Below are positions 23,098 through 31,468 of a DNA stretch of 64,000 bases, in pieces. The translations under genes were made by a program, and so were the position numbers. A model generated the notes under the pieces. The model was given only the letters and a program-made list of their open reading frames with translations, did no database searches and was not told where the DNA came from. Origin of the DNA: Bacillota bacterium (GTDB lineage Bacteria > Bacillota > Clostridia > Lachnospirales > Cellulosilyticaceae); the NCBI GenBank assembly GCA_023393125.1, contig JAEWMQ010000099.1:1-64000 (forward strand). The letters are read 5' to 3'. The stretch's first letter is position 1. Each line of letters starts with the position of its first letter.

Positions 23098-23613
23098 ATG
23101 GTAGTGGTAAAGCAAATTAAGGAATGCGATGTAAATCAAGGGGACTTAGTTTTTATTAGGCATATCCAAAAATCATATAAAACAGGTTGGTATAGAAAAG
23201 TGAGAACACAAGATGTAATAAAAGGAGAGACTTCTTATAACAAAGTGTGTTATGTATTAGAAATTCCTGTTCATAAAGACTTCAATGCTAATTCAAATGA
23301 TGGCAGTCGGAGAGAACAAGACACTTACCTGATGATGGATAGTAGTGTGAGAGAATACGGGGCGGGCGATTCTAAGTATGCAAAAACAGATTTCAGAAGA
23401 ATTGACAAGTACGAGATTCTTGCATGTCTAAAGGGTATAAGTAGCGTAATATTACCTGGTAAATTAATTAAACAAAACTGCAGCTTACCATTTAAAGATT
23501 GGATTGCTGATTCAAGAAGTATTGTTACAACTAATTTTAGGAATATGATTGATAAATATCATAAAGAAGTTAAGCAAGATGCTTATGAGGAGCTAGTAGA
23601 AGAATTTATCTAA
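23098..23613 (+). CDS. Hypothetical phage protein (171 residues)
   Basis: The ATG follows GGAGGGATTAAGTT. The protein begins with a beta-rich segment (QGDLVFIRHIQKSYKTGWYRKV) and ends in a charged helix. No family recognised. It lies between the DNA polymerase and the sigma-like gene and differs from its neighbours by somewhat lower conservation of phage patterns, so it may be a recent insertion. Confidence 0.65.
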   Translation: MVVVKQIKECDVNQGDLVFIRHIQKSYKTGWYRKVRTQDVIKGETSYNKVCYVLEIPVHKDFNANSNDGSRREQDTYLMMDSSVREYGAGDSKYAKTDFRRIDKYEILACLKGISSVILPGKLIKQNCSLPFKDWIADSRSIVTTNFRNMIDKYHKEVKQDAYEELVEEFI

Positions 23614-23629
23614 CATTAGGAGGCCGCAT

Positions 23630-25264
23630 ATGCCCACAAATGAGGAATTATTTTTAGCAGGTGATATCGATACGCTCTACTCAGAAAATACTGGGCTTAT
23701 GCACCACTTATGTAGAAAGTTTGGTAACACAGGAATAGAGTATGATGAGTTATTTGGTCAATGTGAAATAGCATTCATGAAGGCTTATAAAACATTTAAG
23801 GCGAGTCAAGCTAAATGGGCTACTTACTTTTCCTTTATAGCTAACAATGAAATTCTGATGTACCTAAGGAAACAGAAAAAATATGGTAGTATGCTCAGTC
23901 TTAATGCTGCTATGAGTACGGACATAGAAGGTAAAGAATTAACCCTAGAAGATATTTTATCTACTTCTGAGACCTTAGAAGATTGTCTAATAGAAAAGGA
24001 TCAGTTAGAACGCCTACAAGAGGCTATAGAGCTTTTAAGTGAAAGAGATCAGGCATTAATTAAAGCAAGACTTAAGAACATCAGCCAGAAACAAATTGCT
24101 GAACAAATGGGATTAAGTCAAAGTTTTATAAGTAGACAGGAAAAAGCAATACAAGTGAAATTGAGAAACTTTATGGAAGGAAGGATTCCTTTGGGGAAAA
24201 AGAATAAGAGCAAAAAGCAAGTACCTTTCAATCCTCCTACGCGTTTTCCTAATAATGCAGTGGGGCAAGTACTACAAGTGCAACAAAAGAAGATTAATGA
24301 CAGGATTTTAGAAGAAAGTAATAATACATTAAATCTTATATCTAGTGCGTATAGTATCGTTCTAAAAGAATTCTTTAACTTTACAGATGAACAGCTTAAA
24401 GAAGCGTTGAATAAAGCTTATGAGCAATTAGAACTATGCGCGGATGAGATTGTAACCATAGATCAAATGATGATGCTATGTGCTGAGTATGGTCTGGAAG
24501 TACAGAGGTCAGAGGAGAAACTAGACGCTTTCGGTACTATGATGATGAAAAAAGTTATTGCCTTCGAGCTATTAGATAAGGGTATTGAAGAAGTAGAAGA
24601 CATATCTAAACAAGGTAAGATGACATCGCGAGAGGCCTCAGCATTTAGATGGATGTACAACAAATTAAAATTCGGAAAAGATTATGAGGGGGACGTCGTA
24701 ATGGCAAGTACAAAAAAATTAGCATATGAAATGTTTGATAAAGGTGTAGCGTTTAAAGATGCGGTAAAAAAGCTCGGATCACCATCTAATACAGTTAAAA
24801 CCTATTACAACTCTTGGAAGCGTGAAGTACTTGAAACACTCAGTACTGAAGATGCAGCCCCTTATTTTGCAGGAGAAAAAGAGCTTTGGGAAATTAAACA
24901 AGAGAAGGCACAGGGGGAAAAGAATGAGGTTGTGGCAGAAATACCTAAAGCACAGGAGCCAGTACAGGAAACAGCAGCTATTGCAACAGAGGTTGTTAAA
25001 GATGAGCCAGTAACAAGTGAACCTAACAAACAAGAGGTATCTGTATTAGTAGGATCTAAACCAGAGCAACCAAAGGGAAAAGGGTTAAAGAAAAAGGTTC
25101 AGTTAGAGGGTGAATTTGCTATCTACAAACCCTGCAATATCAACCTTATGGATGTAGAGCTTTATGGCCAAGTAGTGAGCATGACCAAAGAAGAGGCACT
25201 TACATTAGCGGAGGAGCTTATAGCTGCAGCAGATGAAGAGTTGCTTTGGAAAGGAGCCGTATAG
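23630..25264 (+). CDS. Sigma-70-like regulator fused to long C-terminal domains
   Basis: Residues 1-185 contain sigma region 2 (YDELFGQCEIAFMKAYKTF, then WATYFSFIANNEILMYLRKQ) and sigma region 4 (LSERDQALIKARLKNISQ, QKQIAEQMGLSQSFISRQEKA). A helical middle (about 215-350) and a second helix-turn-helix-like segment (KKLAYEMFDKGVAFKDAVKKL, about 360-400) follow, then a Pro/Glu/Gln-rich linker and a small C-terminal domain. At 544 residues it is about twice the usual size for a phage sigma-like protein, which suggests a gene fusion. An in-frame ATG at 24701 after GAGGGGG could give a second, shorter product. It may direct RNA polymerase to phage promoters. Confidence 0.75.
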   Translation: MPTNEELFLAGDIDTLYSENTGLMHHLCRKFGNTGIEYDELFGQCEIAFMKAYKTFKASQAKWATYFSFIANNEILMYLRKQKKYGSMLSLNAAMSTDIEGKELTLEDILSTSETLEDCLIEKDQLERLQEAIELLSERDQALIKARLKNISQKQIAEQMGLSQSFISRQEKAIQVKLRNFMEGRIPLGKKNKSKKQVPFNPPTRFPNNAVGQVLQVQQKKINDRILEESNNTLNLISSAYSIVLKEFFNFTDEQLKEALNKAYEQLELCADEIVTIDQMMMLCAEYGLEVQRSEEKLDAFGTMMMKKVIAFELLDKGIEEVEDISKQGKMTSREASAFRWMYNKLKFGKDYEGDVVMASTKKLAYEMFDKGVAFKDAVKKLGSPSNTVKTYYNSWKREVLETLSTEDAAPYFAGEKELWEIKQEKAQGEKNEVVAEIPKAQEPVQETAAIATEVVKDEPVTSEPNKQEVSVLVGSKPEQPKGKGLKKKVQLEGEFAIYKPCNINLMDVELYGQVVSMTKEEALTLAEELIAAADEELLWKGAV

Positions 25265-25723
25265 ATGATACAAGACAGTGGTACTCGTAGAAGCTTTAAT
25301 TCAGGTGCAGTAAGAGATGCCGAGAGTGGTAAAGGAAGATGTGACCTATTACCACTTGACGTAGTAGCAGAATTAGAGGGTTCTGAGGTTCTAAAATCGA
25401 TTGATTTATATATACAGCATAGAAACACAGCTTATTTATATGCTGCATTAGGCAATTACCTAGCAGAAGAGGAATGCATCTATAGAAATACAGAGGATAT
25501 GTTCTTAGAACTAGCTAAACACTTCGAAGAAGGCTGTAATAAGTATGGAGAGCGTAACTGGGAAAAAGGTATACCTGAGAACGTGTATATTGACTCTGCA
25601 GTAAGGCATTATCTCAAATGGCGTAGAGGGGATGAAGATGAACCTCATGACAGGGCTTTTGTTTGGAACATAATTTGCCTTATATGGACCCATAAGCATA
25701 TCACAGAAGAAGTTGATGCTTAA
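25265..25723 (+). CDS. dATP/dGTP diphosphohydrolase-like (DUF5664)
   Basis: The 152-residue protein matches the DUF5664 family: SGAVRDAESGKGRCDLLPLD, then LAKHFEEGCNKYGERNWEKG and HYLKWRRGDEDEPHDRAFVW, an all-helical MazG-like fold with acidic metal ligands. Members of the family include MazZ of diaminopurine phages, but most copies belong to phages with ordinary DNA, where they may tune dNTP pools. GGAAAGGAG precedes the ATG, which lies directly after the preceding stop. No PurZ gene is present. Confidence 0.7.
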   Translation: MIQDSGTRRSFNSGAVRDAESGKGRCDLLPLDVVAELEGSEVLKSIDLYIQHRNTAYLYAALGNYLAEEECIYRNTEDMFLELAKHFEEGCNKYGERNWEKGIPENVYIDSAVRHYLKWRRGDEDEPHDRAFVWNIICLIWTHKHITEEVDA

Positions 25724-26226
25724 TGTGGATGCCTTGCAATTTCTTAGAAACGATTAAGCTCAGGGAACATATAGGCTATCAATTACGAGAGTATAGATTA
25801 GTAGGTTTAACTACGACACTTAGTTTCTTATCTAAGAATGGTCCTAACCACTGTTATGTATTTGAACTAGTTACTCCTTATAAGAGGGGAAAATATACTC
25901 AGTCAATACTCCACCACATGGATTTAGAGAATAACATAGCTTATTGGCCAAATGCTTTTAACAATGAGGATTGTTACGACCCAGGTACATTAAATGTAGG
26001 AGAGATTGAATTAAAGCTAAGTATCAATAATTCTTATCAATACAACCAATATTTCTTTGATACAAAGAGTAGCGCCAAAGGTAGGCTAATAAGTATTCAT
26101 TTTGATGAAGAGCAGTGGGGGTATACGTTTATGGGGGCAGATGGACTAACCAAAAGTTTTAAAGTAAAAGAACTACTAATTGAAGAGCCTTTTAGAGCCT
26201 ATGCAGACGACCCTTTATTTGACTAG
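25723..26226 (+). CDS. Hypothetical phage protein (167 residues)
   Basis: The ATG overlaps the preceding stop (TAATG). The protein is rich in Tyr, Asn and Phe and looks beta-rich, with an acidic end (YADDPLFD) that resembles the acidic tails of the neighbouring replication proteins. No family recognised. Confidence 0.6.
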   Translation: MWMPCNFLETIKLREHIGYQLREYRLVGLTTTLSFLSKNGPNHCYVFELVTPYKRGKYTQSILHHMDLENNIAYWPNAFNNEDCYDPGTLNVGEIELKLSINNSYQYNQYFFDTKSSAKGRLISIHFDEEQWGYTFMGADGLTKSFKVKELLIEEPFRAYADDPLFD

Positions 26227-26246
26227 AAAGGGGGATAGGAGGAAGC

Positions 26247-28661
26247 ATGAATGACCCTATAAAGTTAGAGGATAGAAAGATACAACTATCCCATGACGGA
26301 AAAGTAAAAATAGCAACAGGGAAAAGTCGTAAAGATAAAGTTTGGAAAAATAAAGAGGTTAGTTGGTCTAACCTCCTATCTAAGCTGAGTAACACTTATT
26401 ACACAAGAGAAACTATAGAAGAATACGCTAAGGCCTCTAAGACTAAGCAAGATGAGATAAAAGATATAGGCGGATTCGTAGGTGGGAGCTTAAAAGAAGG
26501 ACGGCGCAAAGCGGAAAATGTTTTAACTAGAAGGCTTCTAACTTTAGATGCAGACTTTGCTCCTACTGATTTATGGGATAATATCGAAATGCTTTATGAT
26601 TTTGGCATGGCTTGTTATAGTACGCATAAGCATACACCTAGTAAGCCTAGATTAAGGCTTGTTATTCCTCTTAGTAGAGACGTAACCCCTGAGGAATACG
26701 AAGCAATAGGGCGTAAGATAGCAGATGATTTAGGGATAGATTATTTTGACGATACCACGTATCAAGCTAGCCGTTTAATGTATTGGCCATCTACTTCTAA
26801 GAATGGAGAATACTTCTTTAGATATATAGATGCTAAATGGTTAGATGCTGATGCGGTCCTTAGTAGATATGAGGATTGGAGAGATACGAGCTTTTGGCCA
26901 GAGTCTAGCAGAGTACAAAAGCAGCATAAGAAGTTAGCAGATAGACAAGGAGATCCGTTAGAGAAAGATGGACTTATAGGAGCATTCTGCAGAGCTTATA
27001 CAATTCAAGATGCAATAGATGAGTTCTTATCTGAGGAATATGTAGAATGTGCTATGAAAGACCGCTACACATATACCCAGGGCTCTACGTCAGCAGGTCT
27101 TGTGGTTTATGAGGATAAGTTTGCTTATTCTAACCATGCCACAGATCCGTGCAGCGGTAAGTTGTGCAATGCCTTTGACCTTGTGAGACTTCATAAGTAT
27201 GGGGATCAGGATAAAGAAGAAGGAACAGAAGTTACAAAACTACCAAGCTTTACAGCAATGCAAGAGTTTGCAGCTAAGGATAAGAGAGTAAAGAAAGAAC
27301 TTATTCAAGGTACAAAAGATGATTTTGACGATGATCTAGACCTAGAAGATGATAATGACGACTGGATGCAGTACTTAGATGTAACAAAGCAAGGGAAGAT
27401 ATTAAACAGTATAAGCAATGTACGCCTTATATTAGATCATGATAAGCGTATTAAGAAAACTTTTGGCTTTAATGATTTAAGTCATAGGCCAGAGTTAATA
27501 GATAACCTACCTTGGAGAAATAAAGGATATAACCCAGTATGGAAAGATAGTGATGATAGTGGTTTAAGAGAATGGTTGGAAGCAGAATACGGCTTAAGTG
27601 GAAAAGAAAAGATAATGGATGCTTTTACAAATGTAGCTGTTAAAAACCATTACCACCCTATCAGAACTTACCTTGATAATCTTGTATGGGATGGCAAGGA
27701 ACGTTTAGAAAAATTGCTTATAAATTTTCTAGGTGCTGATGATACACCTTATGTAAGAGCGGTAACATGTAAACAGTTTGTAGCTGCAGTAGCGCGTATA
27801 CATGAACCAGGTATTAAACATGACGAAATGCTTATCATCGTTGGAGACCAGGGCATAGGTAAAAGTACTTTATTAGATCTCATGGGCGGTAAATGGTTCT
27901 CTGACTCAGTAGAGGACTTTAAGGGTAAAGATGTAGCTGAGGGGCTACAAGGTCGCTGGATAATCGAGATAGGCGAACTTGACGCTATGAAGCGGAATGA
28001 AGTGGAGACAGTTAAGAAATTCTTGTCAAAGCGTACAGATATTTTTAGATTTGCATATGGTCGTAGAAGTGATGAGTATCCAAGGCAGTGTGTGTTCTTC
28101 GGTACCACAAACACAGATGACTTCCTTAAGGACCAAACTGGAGGACGTAGATTCTGGCCAGTAGATACATGTAAGGCTAGAGCAACCAAGAGCGTATTTA
28201 AAGATTTAACACAAGAAGTAATAAATCAGCTTTGGGCAGAAGCTAAGTACTATTATGAACAAGGCGAAACACTTCACGTCGAAGGTGAAATAGCAGAAGC
28301 GGCTGCAGAAGCACAAAGAGCTCATAAGGAAATTGATCCTCGTATCGGCCAAGTTATTGAATACTTGGATATGAAGCTTCCCACTTCATGGTCGGAAATG
28401 ACTTTACAAGCAAGAAGAGATTACATTCATAATAGCCAATTTGGAGAGCCTGAGGAATTTATTAAAAGGGATAGGGTTTGTCCTATTGAGATATGGCAGG
28501 AGTTATTTAAAGGAGATGTAACAGAGCGTAGTAGGTATGACATTAAGATGCTTGCTCAAATGATGAAAGAAGTACCAGGTTGGGAAAGTGAGGGAAAACC
28601 TAAACACTTTGGTAAACTCTATGGTACTCAAAGGGGGTTCAGACGTGAAGCAGAATTGTAA
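26247..28661 (+). CDS. Primase-helicase, VapE/D5 type
   Basis: The 804-residue protein has an N-terminal primase-like domain (TRRLLTLDADFAP, then YSTHKHTPSKPRLRLVIPL and ASRLMYWPS), an acidic linker near residue 355 (DDFDDDLDLEDDNDDW), and a VapE-type SF3-like ATPase. Walker A is GDQGIGKST near residue 532; the following motifs are IIEIGELDAM, VKKFLSKRTDIFR, QCVFFGTTN and GGRRFWPVD. It should unwind the fork and make primers, and works with the polymerase and SSB upstream. The start follows GGGGGATAGGAGG. Confidence 0.9.
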   Translation: MNDPIKLEDRKIQLSHDGKVKIATGKSRKDKVWKNKEVSWSNLLSKLSNTYYTRETIEEYAKASKTKQDEIKDIGGFVGGSLKEGRRKAENVLTRRLLTLDADFAPTDLWDNIEMLYDFGMACYSTHKHTPSKPRLRLVIPLSRDVTPEEYEAIGRKIADDLGIDYFDDTTYQASRLMYWPSTSKNGEYFFRYIDAKWLDADAVLSRYEDWRDTSFWPESSRVQKQHKKLADRQGDPLEKDGLIGAFCRAYTIQDAIDEFLSEEYVECAMKDRYTYTQGSTSAGLVVYEDKFAYSNHATDPCSGKLCNAFDLVRLHKYGDQDKEEGTEVTKLPSFTAMQEFAAKDKRVKKELIQGTKDDFDDDLDLEDDNDDWMQYLDVTKQGKILNSISNVRLILDHDKRIKKTFGFNDLSHRPELIDNLPWRNKGYNPVWKDSDDSGLREWLEAEYGLSGKEKIMDAFTNVAVKNHYHPIRTYLDNLVWDGKERLEKLLINFLGADDTPYVRAVTCKQFVAAVARIHEPGIKHDEMLIIVGDQGIGKSTLLDLMGGKWFSDSVEDFKGKDVAEGLQGRWIIEIGELDAMKRNEVETVKKFLSKRTDIFRFAYGRRSDEYPRQCVFFGTTNTDDFLKDQTGGRRFWPVDTCKARATKSVFKDLTQEVINQLWAEAKYYYEQGETLHVEGEIAEAAAEAQRAHKEIDPRIGQVIEYLDMKLPTSWSEMTLQARRDYIHNSQFGEPEEFIKRDRVCPIEIWQELFKGDVTERSRYDIKMLAQMMKEVPGWESEGKPKHFGKLYGTQRGFRREAEL

Positions 28662-28674
28662 GGAGAGTGGAACT

Positions 28675-28956
28675 ATGAATGAAGAAGAGCAAAGAGTTAA
28701 ACCAGGCGTAGTAAATATTGATGGTGTCTATGGATTTAAGGTAGATACGGACTGTTACCCATTTGGTAAGTTTAAAAATGGGGAATTGATGCCAAGCCTA
28801 TACCCTACTAGTATAGAGGGGATTTTTAGGCTGTACTTCAAGACTAAGTTAGCAGATATAACTGCAGGCAAAAAGTTAGAAATAGAACACCTATTAATCG
28901 CAGTAGAAGCAGTTAAAAAAATCATATCAGACATTCAGGGGATTTTAGAACTATGA
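28675..28956 (+). CDS. Hypothetical phage protein (93 residues)
   Basis: The start is ATG 28675 behind AAGGAGAG, 14 bases after the primase gene. The product has a beta-rich N-terminus (PGVVNIDGVYGFKVDTD) and a long C-terminal helix. It overlaps the VRR-NUC gene by four bases. No family recognised. Confidence 0.6.
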   Translation: MNEEEQRVKPGVVNIDGVYGFKVDTDCYPFGKFKNGELMPSLYPTSIEGIFRLYFKTKLADITAGKKLEIEHLLIAVEAVKKIISDIQGILEL

Positions 28957-29225
28957 TTCTTGAGAGTGACATTGAGAAAAAACTAGTAAGCGAAGTTACT
29001 AAGAGGGGCGGAATGATTGTTAAGCAAACTAAGCTTGATGGTATACCGGATAGGTTAGTCTTAGCCCCTTTAGGGCTGTGTGCTTTTGTAGAACTTAAGG
29101 CACCAGGAAAGAAACTTAGAAAGCTTCAGGAGCATAGAAAAAAGCAGATAGAGACATTAGGATTTGACGTGTATGTGGTGGATAGCGTAGAAGGAATACA
29201 AAACCTTATAAGGAGGTTGTTTTAA
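28953..29225 (+). CDS. VRR-NUC domain nuclease
   Basis: The 90-residue protein is a bare VRR-NUC domain: the N-terminal ESDIEKKLV, the core GIPDRLV with the metal-binding Asp, and FVELKAPGKKLRKLQ with the E-x-K pair. Stand-alone VRR-NUC proteins of phages act on Holliday junctions or flaps and are normally found beside an SNF2 helicase, as here. It overlaps the genes on both sides. Confidence 0.9.
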   Translation: MILESDIEKKLVSEVTKRGGMIVKQTKLDGIPDRLVLAPLGLCAFVELKAPGKKLRKLQEHRKKQIETLGFDVYVVDSVEGIQNLIRRLF

Positions 29226-29386
29226 TGGATAAAGTGACGATGGAATTAAGCAGGAAAGAGCTATTCATTTTAGATCATGCTCTTAGATATAGGATTAAAA
29301 GAGTAAATGCAATGGAAAGAGAACTACTAGAAGAAAATGAGCTTTTGGATAAAGTGAATAGTGGTATTAAGAAATTAAATAAATAA
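29225..29386 (+). CDS. Small hypothetical coiled-coil protein (53 residues)
   Basis: The ATG at 29225 overlaps the preceding TAA stop, and the preceding gene end carries an AGGAGG site. The product is a charged helix with a leucine-rich middle (ERELLEENELLDKV). Translational coupling and an open codon pattern support it. Function unknown. Confidence 0.65.
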   Translation: MDKVTMELSRKELFILDHALRYRIKRVNAMERELLEENELLDKVNSGIKKLNK

Positions 29387-29400
29387 GGGAGTGGATGGGG

Positions 29401-29640
29401 ATGAAAAATACTTTGATGGATTTAAATAATTACTTATTTGAACAATTAGAGCGTCTTACAGATGATAGCTTAGACACGGATCAAGAAATTAAAAGGTCTA
29501 AGGCTGTAGCTGCAGTTGCTAAGAATATAGTAGACAATGCAAGGCTAGCACTTGATGCGCAAATACACGCAGATGAGTATTACGGGGATAATAAGAAAGG
29601 CCATCTACCCAAGATGCTAGAGGGTGGTAGTAATGAGTAA
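29401..29640 (+). CDS. Small phage protein of a common unknown family (79 residues)
   Basis: I use the ATG at 29401 with AAGGGAG upstream; ATG 29395 is possible but sits on that site. The pattern MKNTLMDLNNYLFEQLERL followed by Lys-Ala-Val-Ala-x-Val-Ala-Lys-x-Ile-Val is common in phages of Firmicutes and Proteobacteria, beside HNH or terminase genes. It is all-helical; role unknown. The end overlaps the HNH gene. Confidence 0.7.
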   Translation: MKNTLMDLNNYLFEQLERLTDDSLDTDQEIKRSKAVAAVAKNIVDNARLALDAQIHADEYYGDNKKGHLPKMLEGGSNE

Positions 29641-30226
29641 AAGTATATTTCCTAAAGAAATTCAAGATTTTATAGCATTAAACTATAAGGGTATATACAC
29701 AAGGGAGTTGACCGATAAGGTTAACTCTCGTTTTGGAACAGACTACAAGCCCTCACAACTGGATAGCTATAAGGGTAATCATAAACTTAAAAGCGGAGTA
29801 GATGGCCAGTTTAAGAAAGGTCACATATCACACAATAAAGGTAAAAAAGGGTGCCCAGCAGGTTCTGAAAAGGGATGGTTTAAGAAAGGTCATGTAAGCG
29901 CAAATAAGCTACCCGTGGGTAGTGAGAGGATAGATTCAAAAGATGGATATTTAGTAGTAAAAGTGGCCGAGCCTAATAAGTGGGAACTAAAGCATAGAGT
30001 TATTTGGGAACGGTGTAATGGACCTATACCAAGAGGCCATATAGTCATATTTCTTGATGGAGATATAACCAACCTAGATATCAATAACTTGGCGTGCATA
30101 TCAAAGAGTGAGACATTGACACTAAATAGGAAGGGCCTACGGTATGATGATGCTAAATTAACGGAGACCGGGATTCTGATAGCTAAAGTAATACAAGCTG
30201 GAAATAAGAAGAAAAGAGCAAAGTAA
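29633..30226 (+). CDS. HNH endonuclease (homing-type)
   Basis: The start is ATG 29633 behind GAGGGTGG, overlapping the preceding gene. The N-terminal 60 residues look like a small DNA-binding domain (YTRELTDKVNSRFGTDYKPSQ), followed by two KKGH-type basic segments and the HNH core (LKHRVIWERCNGPIPRGHIV, FLDGDITNLDINNL) with the first His, the Asp/His and two Asn positions present. Such enzymes are either homing nucleases or helpers of packaging; the location in the replication block, away from terminase, favours a mobile homing enzyme. Confidence 0.85.
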   Translation: MSKSIFPKEIQDFIALNYKGIYTRELTDKVNSRFGTDYKPSQLDSYKGNHKLKSGVDGQFKKGHISHNKGKKGCPAGSEKGWFKKGHVSANKLPVGSERIDSKDGYLVVKVAEPNKWELKHRVIWERCNGPIPRGHIVIFLDGDITNLDINNLACISKSETLTLNRKGLRYDDAKLTETGILIAKVIQAGNKKKRAK

Positions 30227-30538
30227 TTTTTGGATAAAAGGTCGGTACAGTACAGCAGACCTCGATTAAAAAAGTATACCGTATATTTAATCAAAAAGTT
30301 TTAAACTAAGTCAATAAATAAGATATCGCGTAATTTGTTACAAGTAAGGAAAAAATAAAAATAATATACATGAGTATAAATTGATATTTTCTGAAAGTCA
30401 TTATGTATCATCCTTTCTGAATATATTAACTTATTAATATTATATAATAAATAGTATTACTTGACAAATACAAAATGTCGAACAATATCGAAAAGTATTT
30501 GTGCAAGATTTAAAATAAGAATTTGAAAGGGTGAAATT
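30227..30538. other. Gene-free stretch with possible promoter and distal operators
   Basis: This 312-base AT-rich stretch has CTGAAAGTCATTATGTATC (from 30391) and CTGAATATATTAAC (30417-30430). The second shares the 11-mer CTGAATATATT with the repressor promoter spacer. TTGACA (30461-30466) is a perfect -35 box but its -10 partner is poor. ACAAATAC (30464-30471) and GTATTTGT (30495-30502) form an inverted repeat over it. A regulated internal promoter for the small genes downstream is likely. Confidence 0.45.
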
Positions 30539-30637
30539 ATGGGTGATTGTAAGTTCTGTAAATGGGCTATTTATGATGAAGAAAATAATTATTTTCAATG
30601 TCACTCGCCATATGATGTATGTGAAACCGGTAAATAA
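30539..30637 (+). CDS. Tiny Cys-rich protein (32 residues)
   Basis: The ATG at 30539 follows GAAAGGGTG at seven bases. The product has Cys4, Cys7, Cys21, His22 and Cys28 (CKFC, then CHSPYDVC), enough for one zinc site. The same ribosome binding site pattern (TTGAAAGGGTGA) precedes the next gene. It is the first gene of a short run of small genes behind the 30.4 kb control region. Function unknown. Confidence 0.6.
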   Translation: MGDCKFCKWAIYDEENNYFQCHSPYDVCETGK

Positions 30638-30663
30638 AATCCAAAATTGAAAGGGTGAGTTTC

Positions 30664-30927
30664 ATGGCAAATTATGAGCCAATTTATGATGAAAAAATTG
30701 CACCACTTATGACACAGATAATTGATGTGTGTAGGGAAAACGGTATAAGCATGATTGCAGATTTTAAGCTAAAGGATGAAACGGATGAGGAAGAAAGCTA
30801 TTACTGTACAACGTGTTTACCAGGAGATAGTCAACCAAAAAGGCACAAAAACTTATACAATGTTGCAATGAATGGGTATGTAGTTGAAAAGCCATTTTTT
30901 ATGGCGGCGACAATAAGAAGCAAATAA
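30664..30927 (+). CDS. Small hypothetical phage protein (87 residues)
   Basis: The start is ATG 30664, some six bases after AAAGGGTG. The product begins with a helix (EKIAPLMTQIIDVCRENG) and a short strand (MIADFKL), then an acidic segment and a CTTC pair. The helix plus strand pattern is seen in small phage and host proteins of unknown role. No family recognised. Confidence 0.6.
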   Translation: MANYEPIYDEKIAPLMTQIIDVCRENGISMIADFKLKDETDEEESYYCTTCLPGDSQPKRHKNLYNVAMNGYVVEKPFFMAATIRSK

Positions 30928-30952
30928 AATCAGAGTTTGGGGAGGTTGAAGC

Positions 30953-31189
30953 ATGAAACATATGATTATGCAATCTAACAAAACAAGTGAAATCGTAATA
31001 GAAAATAACGATACTTCAATTGGTAAGAAACGAATTTGTTGGTTAGTTGAACAAGGGTTTAAAAAAGTAGGAGAAATTGAAACAGAATTAAATAAAAGTG
31101 AATTGCACAAAGGTATATCTTTTCAAGTGCAGAAACAGTTAGATGAAGTACAGGAAACATTAAGTAGCATTAAAAGACTGATCCTATAA
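30953..31189 (+). CDS. Small hypothetical phage protein (78 residues)
   Basis: The ATG follows GGGGAGG. The protein ends in a long amphipathic helix (KQLDEVQETLSSIKRLIL) that could form a coiled coil. No family recognised. Confidence 0.6.
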   Translation: MKHMIMQSNKTSEIVIENNDTSIGKKRICWLVEQGFKKVGEIETELNKSELHKGISFQVQKQLDEVQETLSSIKRLIL

Positions 31190-31225
31190 TTGGAGTCAAT
31201 AAAATATAAGTTTGGAGGAGTTTAG

Positions 31226-31468
31226 ATGAGTAATTTAAAAGAGTTAGGTCTTGATGATAGATTTTATGTTGTAAAAAGAGAAGATATCAAAAATCTTATG
31301 GAAGTAAATCCAAAGAGAGCTGCTCAATTTCTTCTAGCTTTAGATGAAATCAACTGTCATAGATGGGGGCAGGGAAAAAAAGATAACAGCTATTTAGTAA
31401 TTAATACTGATGAACCATATGCAGAAGAAGTAGCTACAATCATAAAGGAACATGAAATTACTAAATAG
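31226..31468 (+). CDS. Small hypothetical phage protein (80 residues)
   Basis: The ATG follows TTGGAGGAG. The protein has one alpha/beta domain (RFYVVKREDIKNL, YLVINTDEPYAEEVATII) that resembles small phage proteins of unknown role. It is the last gene before the structured stretch at 31469. Confidence 0.6.
   Translation: MSNLKELGLDDRFYVVKREDIKNLMEVNPKRAAQFLLALDEINCHRWGQGKKDNSYLVINTDEPYAEEVATIIKEHEITK

Noticed and set aside
25265..25723. Evidence of a diaminopurine (Z) genome
   Set aside because: The MazZ-related family is broad and no PurZ-like or HD-type DatZ-like gene is visible in the prophage.
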